A DNA stretch of 64,000 nucleotides. Origin: Desulfuromonadales bacterium. GTDB lineage: Bacteria > Desulfobacterota > Desulfuromonadia > Desulfuromonadales > JACZKF01. Below, one piece after another: positions 50,677-59,145 of this stretch. Position numbers and translations under genes: made by a program. Position 1 is the first letter of the stretch. Every line of letters starts with the position of its first letter. The notes under the pieces were generated by a model that saw only the letters and a program-made list of their open reading frames with translations, ran no database searches and was not told the origin of the DNA. The stretch lies in NCBI GenBank assembly GCA_029289095.1, contig JARFUG010000009.1, positions 1 through 64,000 of the forward strand. The letters are read 5' to 3'.

Positions 50677-51018
50677 ATGAAAAGAAACTGCCTGATCTCG
50701 ATGTTGGCCTGTGTTGCCGTTCTGGCCCCCTCCCTGGTTCTGGCCTGGGATATCAGCGGCTTTGAGTCTGCCAACAAGGACCGCGGTCAGTGGGCCTGGT
50801 TCACAGGCCAGGCCCAGCAGTGCAAAGAACCAATCCCCGTTCCCGGCAAGTTCACCCGCGCCGAGTGGCAGCAGTTCTTCACCAGTGACAAAGCGAAGCT
50901 CCCCTGCGGCGGAGCCGGCATCAATGAGCGGGCCGTGAAGCACATCTTCCTCTTCCTCCACAGCCATGCCTCTGATTCGGAAAATCCCATGAACCAGAAA
51001 CCCGAATCGTGCGGTTAA
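50677..51018 (+). CDS. Small periplasmic protein, first gene of the Psr-like operon
   Basis: A 113-residue exported protein with signal peptide MKRNCLISMLACVAVLAPSLVLA and a mature domain containing PGKFTRAEWQQFFTSDKAKL, PCGGAGINERAVKHIFLFLH and three Cys (QQCKEP, LPCGG, ESCG). No CxxCH heme site. AAGGAGTCTGAC before the ATG. It is the leading gene before a molybdoenzyme chaperone and the catalytic subunit and is probably a soluble periplasmic partner or thiol carrier; family not identified. Confidence 0.72.
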   Translation: MKRNCLISMLACVAVLAPSLVLAWDISGFESANKDRGQWAWFTGQAQQCKEPIPVPGKFTRAEWQQFFTSDKAKLPCGGAGINERAVKHIFLFLHSHASDSENPMNQKPESCG

Positions 51019-51029
51019 GAGGGATTGAA

Positions 51030-51536
51030 ATGTCGACACAGCATCCTCAAACATGTGCAGAGTTGCTGAAATCCTCTGCATTACTGGAGTATCCGACTGA
51101 AGAGATGGCCAGGCAGTCGGGGATCCCTCTGGAAACCCTTGAGAATTTGCACGTGCGGCTTTTCATAAATGATCGCGGTGGAACCAAGACGCCCCTTTTT
51201 GCCGGTTGCTATCTGCCTGGAGAGGATCGTCTCGATTTCATGCTGCGCTTCAGTGGAGCCTGCCGTGCGCAGGGGATCGCTCTCAACACCGGATTCCCCC
51301 CGGATTATATTCCGATGATGATCGAGGTGCTGGCTCTGATGTTCAGGCGCCCCTCATTGCAAGAGGGCGCCCGGACATTGGCGCGCCAATATTTCACAGG
51401 CTGGCCCACCGGATTCGCCGCTGCCCTGAAGCAGCATGACGAGACGGGATTTTTCAGTGAGATTGCCGAGGGTCTCAGCCGGACGCTTGAAAACCTTGCA
51501 GCGGTACCGGTACGCGACGAGGCCCCTGGAACTTAG
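51030..51536 (+). CDS. TorD/DmsD-family molybdoenzyme chaperone
   Basis: A 168-residue helical protein with the DMSO/TorD/NarJ-type pattern: CAELLKSSALLEYPTEEMAR, a central GENLHVRLFIND-like region, AGCYLPGEDRLDFMLRF, then GFPPDYIPMMIEVLALMF and an amphipathic tail. It would bind the Tat signal of the molybdopterin subunit encoded next and hold it until the cofactor is inserted. AGAGGGATTGAA before the ATG; 11 bases after the preceding stop. Assignment rests on length, helicity and operon position rather than on a strict motif. Confidence 0.75.
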   Translation: MSTQHPQTCAELLKSSALLEYPTEEMARQSGIPLETLENLHVRLFINDRGGTKTPLFAGCYLPGEDRLDFMLRFSGACRAQGIALNTGFPPDYIPMMIEVLALMFRRPSLQEGARTLARQYFTGWPTGFAAALKQHDETGFFSEIAEGLSRTLENLAAVPVRDEAPGT

Positions 51537-51586
51537 TTTCTGTCCGGAGATTCCTGATGGAAACAACTTGAGCAATGGAGAACAGC

Positions 51587-53782
51587 ATGAGTGTTTCTCG
51601 CAGAACCTTTTTGAAAGGGACAGTCGCCGGCGTGGCGGGACTCGGCGTGGTTCCGGTCTTTCGCCACATCGCTCTGACGCAGGATAAGATCCCAGGCGAC
51701 GGGCCTGTGCGCTATGTCAATTCCAGTTGCGCCATCTGCACCAACAAGTGCGTATTTCGCGGACAGGTGGTCAACGGCGTCATCCGGCGCCTTGAACCCG
51801 AGCCAGACTTCCCCAAATCCAGGGGGATGATGTGCGCGCGGGGAAATGCCGGAGCGACGACACCCTACGACCCCGATCGGCTCAAATTCCCCTTGATCCG
51901 CACCGGAAAAAGGGGCGAAGGAAAGTGGAAGAAGGTCAGTTGGGATGAGGCCTTCGCCTACATCGCCGAAAAGACGAACACCCTGGTGAAAGAAGAGGGA
52001 GGCAACCGGGCCACCATCGCTTTCGCCTCGTCGGAGGGGACGTACCAGGAGCACTACTGGAACCAGTTCCGCGAGGTCTTCGGCTCACCGAACTCCCTGC
52101 GACACCCGACCCTGTGCCTGAGCTCCAACATCCGGGGCTTCCAGTCGGTTTTCGGCACCTATCCCAACGCGGACGTCGCCAATTCGCGCTACATCATCCT
52201 GGCGGGCGCCGACCGGGCCGAAGCGTTCATGACCCCCGACACCATCGACATGTTCAACAAGAGCATGCCGGGGCGCAAGCTGATCTATCTCGATCCCCGG
52301 TTCACCAAAACGGCCGCCAAGGCCGACAAGTGGTTCCCCATCAAGCCGGGGACCGACATGGCCTTCGCGCTGGCGATGCTCAACGTCATCATCGGTGAGA
52401 ATCTCTACGACAAAGCCTTCGTCCGGGAGCACTGCACGGGATTCGAGGAGTTGGCCGCACACGTCACGCAGTACACCCCCGAGTGGGCGCAAGGCGAGAC
52501 GGGGATCGAGGCCTCCGAGATCCGCACCGTCGCGCGGGAGTTCGCCCAGACGCCTGGAGCCGTCTTCTATCCCGGGCGCCGCTCCTCGTGGCTCAGAGAC
52601 GATGTACAGACCCGCCGCGCCATCGCCATGGTCAATGCGGTGACGGGGAGCTTCGATCGTCCAGGGGGCCTGATCCCCAACATCTCCATCCCGATGAAGG
52701 GCTACTTCTACGAGCCTGCATGGTACAGCAATCCCCGGCCGCGCCTCGAGGAAGAGGACGTGATGTTCCTCAACCCCCGCGACGGCTCCTGGATCGCCTG
52801 GCGCGACCGCGCCATCAAGGGCGATCCGTACCGCATCAGAGGGATGTTCATCAACAAGCAGAATGTCATCGACTCGGTCCCCGACCGCAACAAGACCTTC
52901 GAGTTGTTCGACAAGCTTGATCTGATCGTCACCATAGACACCATGATGAGCGACACCGCCTGGTATTCGGACGTGGTCCTTCCCGAGTCGAACTACCTTG
53001 AGCGCTTCGACCCCCCGTACGGGTTGGGCGGCATCGAGCCGGTGATCGTTCTGCGCCAGCCCCTTATCGCTCCGATGTACGACACGCGGCCCTGCTTCGA
53101 CATCGTCAAGGGCCTGGCAGCGCACTTCGAGGACGAGGACGGCGATACGCTCGACACCTACTTCAGCGGCACGGTGGAAGAACATGCCGAGATGTTCGTC
53201 TCGGGTCTGCCCGGCGCGATGGAGATGCTGCGCGAAAAAGGCTTCTATACGGACGGACGCAGCGCCGTAATGGGGGAATACCGCAGCGGCAAAAAGACGG
53301 TGGCCACCCCGAGCAAAAAGATCGAACTGTACAGCGAGGATTTCGCCGGGCGCGGTCTCGACCCGATGCCGGTCTACCGGCGGCCTGAAGAACCCGGCAA
53401 GGGGCAGTTTCGCTTTTTGGTGGGACGTCACGCCATTCACACCCACTCGATGACGGCGGCGTTCCCCGAACTCAACTGGCACATGCCGGAAAACAGCCTC
53501 TGGATCAATGCCGCCAAGGCCCGAGAGATGGGAATACGCTCCGGCGATCTGGTCGTGGCGCAGAACCGCTCGGGCGCCGAAGTGCGCATCAAGGCCCAGG
53601 TGACTGAGGGGATCCGGCCCGATTGCGTTTACTTCGCCCACGGATTCGGGAGCCTGTCGCAGGGCAAGCCGCTCGTCTACGGCAAGGGGGCGACCCAGGC
53701 GGCGATCCTCGAGTCCCACTTCGAGCCCGTTTCAGGCAATGCCTGCATGCACGAAACCTTTGTCGAAATCAGGAAGGCTTAA
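51587..53782 (+). CDS. Molybdopterin oxidoreductase, PsrA/PhsA-like catalytic subunit
   Basis: Periplasmic catalytic subunit of a CISM family enzyme, 731 residues. Tat signal SVSRRTFLKGTVAGVAGLG; N-terminal [4Fe-4S] site CAICTNKC...MMCARG; Mo ligand Cys in HPTLCLSSNIRGF; molybdopterin domains I-IV through to the C-terminal dinucleotide-binding domain (HAFGFGSLSQGKPL-like). The Cys ligand plus PsrB/PsrC-type neighbours and a rhodanese suggest polysulfide, sulfur or thiosulfate reduction; tetrathionate or arsenate reductases are less likely alternatives. Start at MSVSRRT, with GGAG seven bases upstream; an ATG four codons earlier is also in frame. Confidence 0.87.
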   Translation: MSVSRRTFLKGTVAGVAGLGVVPVFRHIALTQDKIPGDGPVRYVNSSCAICTNKCVFRGQVVNGVIRRLEPEPDFPKSRGMMCARGNAGATTPYDPDRLKFPLIRTGKRGEGKWKKVSWDEAFAYIAEKTNTLVKEEGGNRATIAFASSEGTYQEHYWNQFREVFGSPNSLRHPTLCLSSNIRGFQSVFGTYPNADVANSRYIILAGADRAEAFMTPDTIDMFNKSMPGRKLIYLDPRFTKTAAKADKWFPIKPGTDMAFALAMLNVIIGENLYDKAFVREHCTGFEELAAHVTQYTPEWAQGETGIEASEIRTVAREFAQTPGAVFYPGRRSSWLRDDVQTRRAIAMVNAVTGSFDRPGGLIPNISIPMKGYFYEPAWYSNPRPRLEEEDVMFLNPRDGSWIAWRDRAIKGDPYRIRGMFINKQNVIDSVPDRNKTFELFDKLDLIVTIDTMMSDTAWYSDVVLPESNYLERFDPPYGLGGIEPVIVLRQPLIAPMYDTRPCFDIVKGLAAHFEDEDGDTLDTYFSGTVEEHAEMFVSGLPGAMEMLREKGFYTDGRSAVMGEYRSGKKTVATPSKKIELYSEDFAGRGLDPMPVYRRPEEPGKGQFRFLVGRHAIHTHSMTAAFPELNWHMPENSLWINAAKAREMGIRSGDLVVAQNRSGAEVRIKAQVTEGIRPDCVYFAHGFGSLSQGKPLVYGKGATQAAILESHFEPVSGNACMHETFVEIRKA

Positions 53783-53785
53783 GCC

Positions 53786-54352
53786 ATGGCAAACGAAAAA
53801 AAGAAACGATGGGTCATGGTCATCGATCCATCCCGGTGCATCGACTGCAAGGCATGCGATGTGGCATGCAAGCGCGAAAACAGTCTGGTGCTCGAGGGGC
53901 GCGACAGCTACCGGAACTGGATCTCCTCCAAGGGGATCGAGGGGACCTACCCGCGGCTGAAGCAGAAGTTCGAGCCGAGCCAGTGCCAGCACTGCTCCAA
54001 CACCCCCTGCGAGCATGTCTGCCCGACCCGCGCCACCTACAAAACGCGCGACGGCATTGTTCGGGTCGACTACAAACGCTGCATCCTGTGCAAGACCTGC
54101 ATCACCGCCTGCCCGTACGATGCGCGCTTCGAACAGCACCAGTTCAAGGCCATCGACAAATGCACCTTCTGCGAGCATCGCATCTACGAAGGGAAGCTTC
54201 CGGCCTGCGTCGACACCTGTCCGACGAAGGTGCGGGTCTTCGGTGATCTGAATGATCCGCAGAGCGAGGTCTCGAAGCTTCTGGCGGCGCGCCACTGGCG
54301 CGTCCTCAAGCCCGAGGTCGGCACTCGCCCCAATCTTTACTACATCGCCTGA
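53786..54352 (+). CDS. Four-cluster ferredoxin subunit, PsrB-like
   Basis: A 188-residue electron-transfer subunit with four Cys groups for four [4Fe-4S] clusters: CIDCKACDVAC, CQHCSNTPCEHVCP, CILCKTCITACP and CTFC...CVDTCP. This is the DmsB/PsrB/NrfC pattern. It begins three bases after the catalytic subunit stop and is followed by the NrfD subunit, so it passes electrons from the membrane anchor to the molybdenum site. No Tat signal of its own, so presumably exported with the catalytic subunit. Confidence 0.93.
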   Translation: MANEKKKRWVMVIDPSRCIDCKACDVACKRENSLVLEGRDSYRNWISSKGIEGTYPRLKQKFEPSQCQHCSNTPCEHVCPTRATYKTRDGIVRVDYKRCILCKTCITACPYDARFEQHQFKAIDKCTFCEHRIYEGKLPACVDTCPTKVRVFGDLNDPQSEVSKLLAARHWRVLKPEVGTRPNLYYIA

Positions 54353-54360
54353 AGGAGCGG

Positions 54361-55563
54361 ATGATGAATCACACAGCCTTCAAGGAAAGAATCGTGTTCA
54401 CGCCCGGCGGGAAATTGTGGGGGGTGCTCGCCGGCTTTCTCCTCATCCTCGGTCTCGTGGGTCTTTTCAATTATCTCATTCACGGCGTCGAGGTCTACAA
54501 CGTCCACCGGCAGGTCCCCTGGGGGATCCAGATTTCCACGTATGTCTTCTTCGTCGTTTCCTCAACCGGACTGTGCCTCGTTTCTTCCCTCGGTCATGTC
54601 TTCGGGATCAAATCGTTCGAAGTGATCGGCAAACGCGCCATCGCCATGGCGATCTTCACCATTCTGGCCGGATTTGCGGTCATCGCCACGGAAATCGGGC
54701 ACCCGCTGCGGATGCTCGTCTACAACATCATCTCCCCCAACCTGCACGCTGCCATCTGGTGGATGGGGACGCTGTACGGCATCTATCTTGTGTGCATCCT
54801 CATCGAGTTCTGGTTCATGATGCGCGGCGATCACCGTTTCGCCGGCTACCTGGGGCTTGCCGGCTTTATCGCAGGGGTCGCGGCGCACAGCAACCTCGGT
54901 GCGGTCTTCGGATTTCTCGACGCCCGCCCCTGGTGGCACGGCCCCTTCCTGCCGATCTACTTCATCCTTTCGGCCGCCGTCACCGGCTGCGCCATCGTCC
55001 TGCTCCTCTTCGCCCATCGGTACTACAGGGAGAAGATGCCCCGAAACGTCGAAGAGACGATGCACGCCATCGGCAAGCTCTTCTGTCTGCTGCTGGGCAT
55101 CCTGATCTTCTTCGAGATCTGGAAGGTGCTGACCTCCATTTACGGCGCCCCTCCCGGAAAATACGAAGCGATGATGGCGTTGGTCGCAGGCCCGCTGAGC
55201 ACAAGCTTCTGGCTGTTCGAGGTCCTTCTCGGGATGCTGATCCCCTTTGCCCTGATCCTGTTCACCAAGGCCAGGAGCTTCAGCATCAATGTTCTGGCCG
55301 CCGCGAGCGCCATCGTGGGGATCTTTTTCATGCGCTACAACCTGGTCGTGGCGGGCCAGCTCGTTCCGATGCGCCCCGACGTGCATCGCGTCGGTCCGGA
55401 CGGACTGTTGAGCTATTTTCCTTCTCCGACTGAAATCGGCATCGTGCTCGGAGGAATCGGCTTATGTCTGCTCATGTACATCGCCGCCAACCTCCTTTTC
55501 AATCTCGACGACGAAGAGCACCCTTCAGAGGTCGAGTCTCTCCAAACGAATAGTTGTTCTTAA
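54361..55563 (+). CDS. NrfD/PsrC-family membrane anchor subunit
   Basis: A 400-residue polytopic protein with about nine or ten helices, the quinol-oxidising anchor of the molybdoenzyme. NrfD features are QVPWGIQISTYVFFVVSSTG, HPLRMLVYNII, and PIYFILSAAVTGCAIVLLL. No heme ligands are needed in this family; quinol binds near the periplasmic face. Eight bases after the ferredoxin subunit gene. Completes a three-subunit respiratory reductase. Confidence 0.92.
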   Translation: MMNHTAFKERIVFTPGGKLWGVLAGFLLILGLVGLFNYLIHGVEVYNVHRQVPWGIQISTYVFFVVSSTGLCLVSSLGHVFGIKSFEVIGKRAIAMAIFTILAGFAVIATEIGHPLRMLVYNIISPNLHAAIWWMGTLYGIYLVCILIEFWFMMRGDHRFAGYLGLAGFIAGVAAHSNLGAVFGFLDARPWWHGPFLPIYFILSAAVTGCAIVLLLFAHRYYREKMPRNVEETMHAIGKLFCLLLGILIFFEIWKVLTSIYGAPPGKYEAMMALVAGPLSTSFWLFEVLLGMLIPFALILFTKARSFSINVLAAASAIVGIFFMRYNLVVAGQLVPMRPDVHRVGPDGLLSYFPSPTEIGIVLGGIGLCLLMYIAANLLFNLDDEEHPSEVESLQTNSCS

Positions 55564-55624
55564 GCGGGAAGTCGCCATGGTGGCGAGGTTCGTCCTGTCA
55601 CGCTCAAACATGCAAGGAGGCATT

Positions 55625-56833
55625 ATGAAGATGCGATTCTTCACCGGTGTTCTTGTCACATGCTCACTACTCTTTGTTTCCGGATGTGCAACGCCCCAGA
55701 AGGCCCCTCCCTCAGCGGCTCAGGCGCCCGCTCCCGTCGTGGCCGAGGCTCCCAAACAGGTCCCCCAGGACCCGGCCCTGCGCATCACCACGGCCGAGGT
55801 CAAGGCCCTGTTCGCCCAGGAGTTCGGCGACAAAACCCTCATCAAGGAAACGCTCGAGAAGAACACGCGTTTCCTGCTGGTCGACGTTCGCCCCAAAGTG
55901 CGCTATGAAGAAGGACACGTCCCCGGCGCCATCAGCATCCCCACCCCGATGCTGGAGGCCAACCTCGACAAGCTTCCCAAGGACCGTCTCGTCATCTTCT
56001 ACTGCGGAGGGCTGGCCTGCCACCTGAGCCCCGAAGCGGCGGAGATCGCCAAGAAGCATGGCTTCACCAACATCAAGGTCTGGTACGAAGGGGAGCCCCA
56101 GTGGGTGAAGGACGGCGGATATCTCATCACCGAAACTCCCCACCTCAAGCGCATGTTCGACGCCGGCGACAAGGAAGTCTTCGCCCTCATCGACTCGCGC
56201 CCCCCGCTTGTGCACCGCAAGTCGTTCATTCCCGGCTCCGTCTCGATCCCCAAGGTCCTCTTCGAGCAGAGAAAGGGTCTTCTCCCGGCCGACAAGAACA
56301 CCCTGCTCGTCTTCTATTGCGGCGGGCATCACTGCGAGCTGAGCCACGAGGGCGCCGTCGAGGCAATCAAAATGGGGTATACCAGGGTGCGGGTCTATTC
56401 GGCCGGCGTCCCCGAATGGAGCAAGCAGAACTACGCCCTCTGGGGGAATGAGGCAAGCGGTATCGTCGAGGCCCCCAAAACGGCCGCCCCGGGCGCTCTT
56501 CCCGAAGTGATCTCCCCGGAAGAGTTCAAGAAAGCGGTCGCCTCCGGACAGGTGGTTCTCATCGACGTGCGCAGCGAGCGTGAATTTGCGGCCGGACACC
56601 TCCCCGGCGCCGTCTGCGTCCCGGACGGTGAGTTCTACAAAGACCTCGCCGCGACCATCGCAAAGCTCCCCACCGACAAGCGGGTGATCCTCTACTGCGC
56701 GACAGGGGCGCGCTCCGCCGGGGCCTTCTTCGCCGTCACCGACGAGCCGGGAGCCTACAAGAATCCCCACGGATTCCAGTACCTGAACAAGGCAATTTCC
56801 ATCGCCGCGGACGGTAGCTTCACCATCGAATAA
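55625..56833 (+). CDS. Lipoprotein with three rhodanese domains
   Basis: A 402-residue lipoprotein (lipobox VSGC, Cys21) with three rhodanese domains, each with its active-site Cys. Domain 1: FYCGGLACHLS; domain 2: FYCGGHHCELS; domain 3: YCATGARSAG, a classical CxxGxRS loop. Domains 1 and 2 have an extra Cys five residues later (CGGxxC). AAGGAGGCATT precedes the ATG. Last gene of the sulfur-reductase operon. Likely a periplasmic polysulfide-sulfur carrier (Sud-like) feeding the reductase; inferred from context. Confidence 0.88.
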   Translation: MKMRFFTGVLVTCSLLFVSGCATPQKAPPSAAQAPAPVVAEAPKQVPQDPALRITTAEVKALFAQEFGDKTLIKETLEKNTRFLLVDVRPKVRYEEGHVPGAISIPTPMLEANLDKLPKDRLVIFYCGGLACHLSPEAAEIAKKHGFTNIKVWYEGEPQWVKDGGYLITETPHLKRMFDAGDKEVFALIDSRPPLVHRKSFIPGSVSIPKVLFEQRKGLLPADKNTLLVFYCGGHHCELSHEGAVEAIKMGYTRVRVYSAGVPEWSKQNYALWGNEASGIVEAPKTAAPGALPEVISPEEFKKAVASGQVVLIDVRSEREFAAGHLPGAVCVPDGEFYKDLAATIAKLPTDKRVILYCATGARSAGAFFAVTDEPGAYKNPHGFQYLNKAISIAADGSFTIE

Positions 56834-56844
56834 TCATTGCCCTG

Positions 56845-56886
56845 AAAAGCAAAAAGGCCCGCAAATCTGCGGGCCTTTTTGCTTTT
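56845..56886. terminator. Terminator of the Psr-like operon
   Basis: Perfect 19-bp stem AAAAGCAAAAAGGCCCGCA / TGCGGGCCTTTTTGCTTTT with loop AATC: strong, symmetrical and bidirectional. Confidence 0.92.
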
Positions 56887-56904
56887 CAACCACTGCCGGG
56901 AACG

Positions 56905-57144
56905 TCACGCATGTCCGCAAGCGCCCATCAATCCCGTTTCGCACAGCCAGCGGCGAATCCCGGGGAGTTCTTCACGGAAATCATCCAGAAGGTGCTCGGC
57001 CTGCACCCTGGAGAATTCTTCGTCAAGACCGGTGCTGCCGATCATCCCTTCTGCCACCATCTCCTCGAATAAGGCTTCTGCTTCCTTGCTTGAGAGGGCG
57101 GTGGCTTCGGACAGGATCTGAAGAATGATATCGCGGCGAGTCAT
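56905..57144 (-). CDS. Small helical protein of unknown function
   Basis: A 79-residue, mainly helical, acidic protein (LQILSEATALSSKEAEALFEEM, LDEEFSRVQAEHLLDDFREE) with two Cys near the C-terminus. AGGAGCCGCA lies before the ATG at 57144; the longer ORF start has none. Convergent with the sulfur-reductase operon and separated by its terminator. No family recognised. Confidence 0.68.
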   Translation of the reverse strand: MTRRDIILQILSEATALSSKEAEALFEEMVAEGMIGSTGLDEEFSRVQAEHLLDDFREELPGIRRWLCETGLMGACGHA

Positions 57145-57330
57145 TGCGGCTCCTGGTTGTTTAATCAGATGATTAAACTTAGCCACAAAATTGTCTCCAC
57201 CGCAACTCACGAATCATCATTAAAGAGAGTCGCTTTTCTTGACTGAGGCTATCCATGCGATATCTTTTAGACAATCTGAAATGCGCAAGACGCCGTTTCG
57301 TACTGCATCTCCGGAAAGGAGGAGGATGTG

Positions 57331-57627
57331 ATGAAGATCTCGCTGCAGTTGATCGGAGCCGCCGTCGCCGTGGCGGGGTGCGCGTGGATTTTCGCCTCGG
57401 GGAGCAGAAAGAAGGAGGCGCCCGCGAGAAAACAGACGACGCGGCCCGAAAGCCCACCCACGGTCGAGTCCTCCTCAAAGATCATCTATCACGGCAATGT
57501 CGGAAGCAGGGTGTTTCACACCCCAGCCTGCAAGTACTATCACTGCAAGACCTGCAGTGAATCTTTCATCCGGAGGGAAGACGCCGTAGCAGCCGGATAC
57601 AAGCCCTGCACCCTCTGTCTGCCGTAA
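57331..57627 (+). CDS. Exported protein with Ada-type zinc-binding domain
   Basis: A 98-residue protein: an N-terminal signal or anchor helix (LQLIGAAVAVAGCAWIFA), a linker rich in Lys, Arg, Pro and Ser, and a C-terminal Ada-like metal site (SRVFHTPACKYYHCKTCSESF, REDAVAAGYKPCTLC). The four-Cys pattern CKYYHCKTC...CTLC is typical of the small Ada-metal-binding modules found in secreted nucleases and surface proteins. GGAGGAGGATGTG precedes the ATG. Function unknown. Confidence 0.78.
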   Translation: MKISLQLIGAAVAVAGCAWIFASGSRKKEAPARKQTTRPESPPTVESSSKIIYHGNVGSRVFHTPACKYYHCKTCSESFIRREDAVAAGYKPCTLCLP

Positions 57628-57678
57628 TTTACGGTGGAGTAAATTTCGTCCCGTCATCAAACACAAGGAGGCAAACCG

Positions 57679-57858
57679 ATGGCCGAAAACGACTGCCTGA
57701 ACCCTGAGGAGCATTGCGATCTGCATGCCTGTCAACTGAAGCCGACGGCAATGAATCCCGAGATCGAAAAGATATTCGAAAATCCGCGTTTTGTCTGCAC
57801 CAACTGCGGAAGGAGGACCCACAACGCCGAAAACCTCTGCTTGCCGAAGCCACTTTAA
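57679..57858 (+). CDS. Small Cys-rich zinc-binding-like protein
   Basis: A 59-residue soluble protein not in the ORF track. MAENDCLNPEEHCDLHACQL, NPRFVCTNCGRRTHNAENLC and LPKPL give six Cys, with a CxxC-x9-C pattern and a preceding CDLHAC group suited to one or two zinc ions. Strong AAGGAGGCAAACCG ribosome site. Probably co-transcribed with the Ada-like gene 51 bases upstream. No known family. Confidence 0.78.
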   Translation: MAENDCLNPEEHCDLHACQLKPTAMNPEIEKIFENPRFVCTNCGRRTHNAENLCLPKPL

Positions 57859-57953
57859 GGGCAGAAATTAGCGGAGGGAATTCACTAACGGAACACAAGG
57901 CAATGTTTCCAGCCGGCCCTTTGGAGTCCCCGAAGGGCCGGCGCAGATGGTGC

Positions 57954-58112
57954 TCATCGACGGGCGATCACCCATACCGCATGGACGATTCCGGGTATAT
58001 ATCCCAGGAGCGTCAGAACGACATTGATCCAGAAATCCCTTCCAATCCCGACCTGCAGAAAAACGCCCAGCGGCGGAAATACGATGGCGAAAAAGATGCG
58101 CAAAATATCCAT
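57954..58112 (-). CDS. YqaE/Pmp3 family small membrane protein
   Basis: A 52-residue protein with two helices: MDILRIFFAIVFPPLGVFLQ and FWINVVLTLLGYIPGIVHAVWVI. This is the Pmp3/YqaE consensus, a membrane-potential or stress-induced protein. The ATG at 58112 has GGGGAGAAACGCC upstream; the ORF runs 14 codons further. Confidence 0.93.
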   Translation of the reverse strand: MDILRIFFAIVFPPLGVFLQVGIGRDFWINVVLTLLGYIPGIVHAVWVIARR

Positions 58113-58351
58113 GGCGTTTCTCCCCTCTGCCTTTTCCTGCACTATAGCCGACATGTCGCCTCGCTCAAGGGCAGGATCCCTTCCTTTTAATCCGCTGAGA
58201 AACGCCTGTGCATAGAGATGACGGATGGCCGAACTTGAGTTCTCGATTGCTTTTTCGGCACTTTATGGTCATCATACCTACGCACGCAGCGAAGCTGTCT
58301 TGTTGCCGATGGGGAAGGCTCTTGTGCAAACAGCCGTAAGGAGGAGGCAGG

Positions 58352-58783
58352 ATGTCTTTTGGAATGATCGTGGTTGCATTGATCTGGGGAACGTTCTTCG
58401 GCTACCTTCTGGTTCGTCTCATCGACAATCTGACAGCCGCCGGTCTTTGTGTCGACGGCCTCCTCAAGGCACGGTGGAAACGCCTGGAATCGAAGGCATC
58501 GACGGGTCAGGTCAATTCCGCCATCGTCGGTCGCCTTCTGCTGCGGGTCTCTCTTTATGCCTTTCTGTGCGCGGCCCTGCTCCAGGTGGGACACCGCTTC
58601 GTCCAACGGGAATTCGGCTTCGAATACAGCGGACTCGCCCTGCTCGTCTTCGCAGCGGCCGCCCTGGCGATGGGGGCCGCACGGATCCAGTCCGTCCGGC
58701 ACAGGCTCAGAATCATCTGGCGGATGAGCCACGAGCCCGATTACGCCGAGAAGCGCCGCAGGACCCAGATGCTCAAAAGGTAA
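58352..58783 (+). CDS. Hypothetical membrane protein
   Basis: A 143-residue protein with an N-terminal helix (FGMIVVALIWGTFFGYLLVRL) and two more helices at about 65-85 and 95-112 (LALLVFAAAALAMGAARI), followed by a basic tail (RRRTQMLKR). AAGGAGGAGGCAGG before the ATG. Family not recognised. Confidence 0.7.
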   Translation: MSFGMIVVALIWGTFFGYLLVRLIDNLTAAGLCVDGLLKARWKRLESKASTGQVNSAIVGRLLLRVSLYAFLCAALLQVGHRFVQREFGFEYSGLALLVFAAAALAMGAARIQSVRHRLRIIWRMSHEPDYAEKRRRTQMLKR

Positions 58784-58869
58784 GGACTCCGTCCATTCCA
58801 CATTGAAGTCCCCCTTGCGCCGGGAAGGGCTCAGGGGGAACACATGCGTCAGCCGATTTTTCTTCTACG

Positions 58870-59049
58870 TCAACCTTCTCTGAGTTCTCCCCCCCTTACG
58901 ACATCTACCGGATTACCGCCGCAAGTGACTTCGATATCGCACTCCTGATCGGCGTGACAACTCTGCCCCCGGCAGACCTGCGTCACGGTAAGCTCCAGGT
59001 CGCAGTCGGCGCCGGAGCAGACGAGGACATCCCCTTTCTTGACTTTCAT
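58870..59049 (-). CDS. Small Cys-rich protein, metal-binding-like
   Basis: A 59-residue soluble protein: MKVKKGDVLVCSGADCDLEL, TVTQVCRGQSCHADQECDIE, VTCGGNPVDVV. Six Cys in C-x4-C, C-x4-C-x5-C, x5-C spacing suggest zinc, copper or Fe-S binding, or thiol storage. AAAGGAGGTGCAGCG before the ATG. In the ORF track the start is 11 codons too early. No family recognised. Confidence 0.78.
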   Translation of the reverse strand: MKVKKGDVLVCSGADCDLELTVTQVCRGQSCHADQECDIEVTCGGNPVDVVRGGELREG

Positions 59050-59145
59050 CGCTGCACCTCCTTTCACGTCTCTTTTCAGCATAGCGGCAATCGATGAAGG
59101 TGCAATCCGAGGTGCGGCTCACCGCTTGCGGTGAAACCTGCGGCA

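Noticed and set aside
52085-53719. 544-residue ORF opposite the molybdopterin subunit
   Set aside because: Antisense shadow with no start signal.
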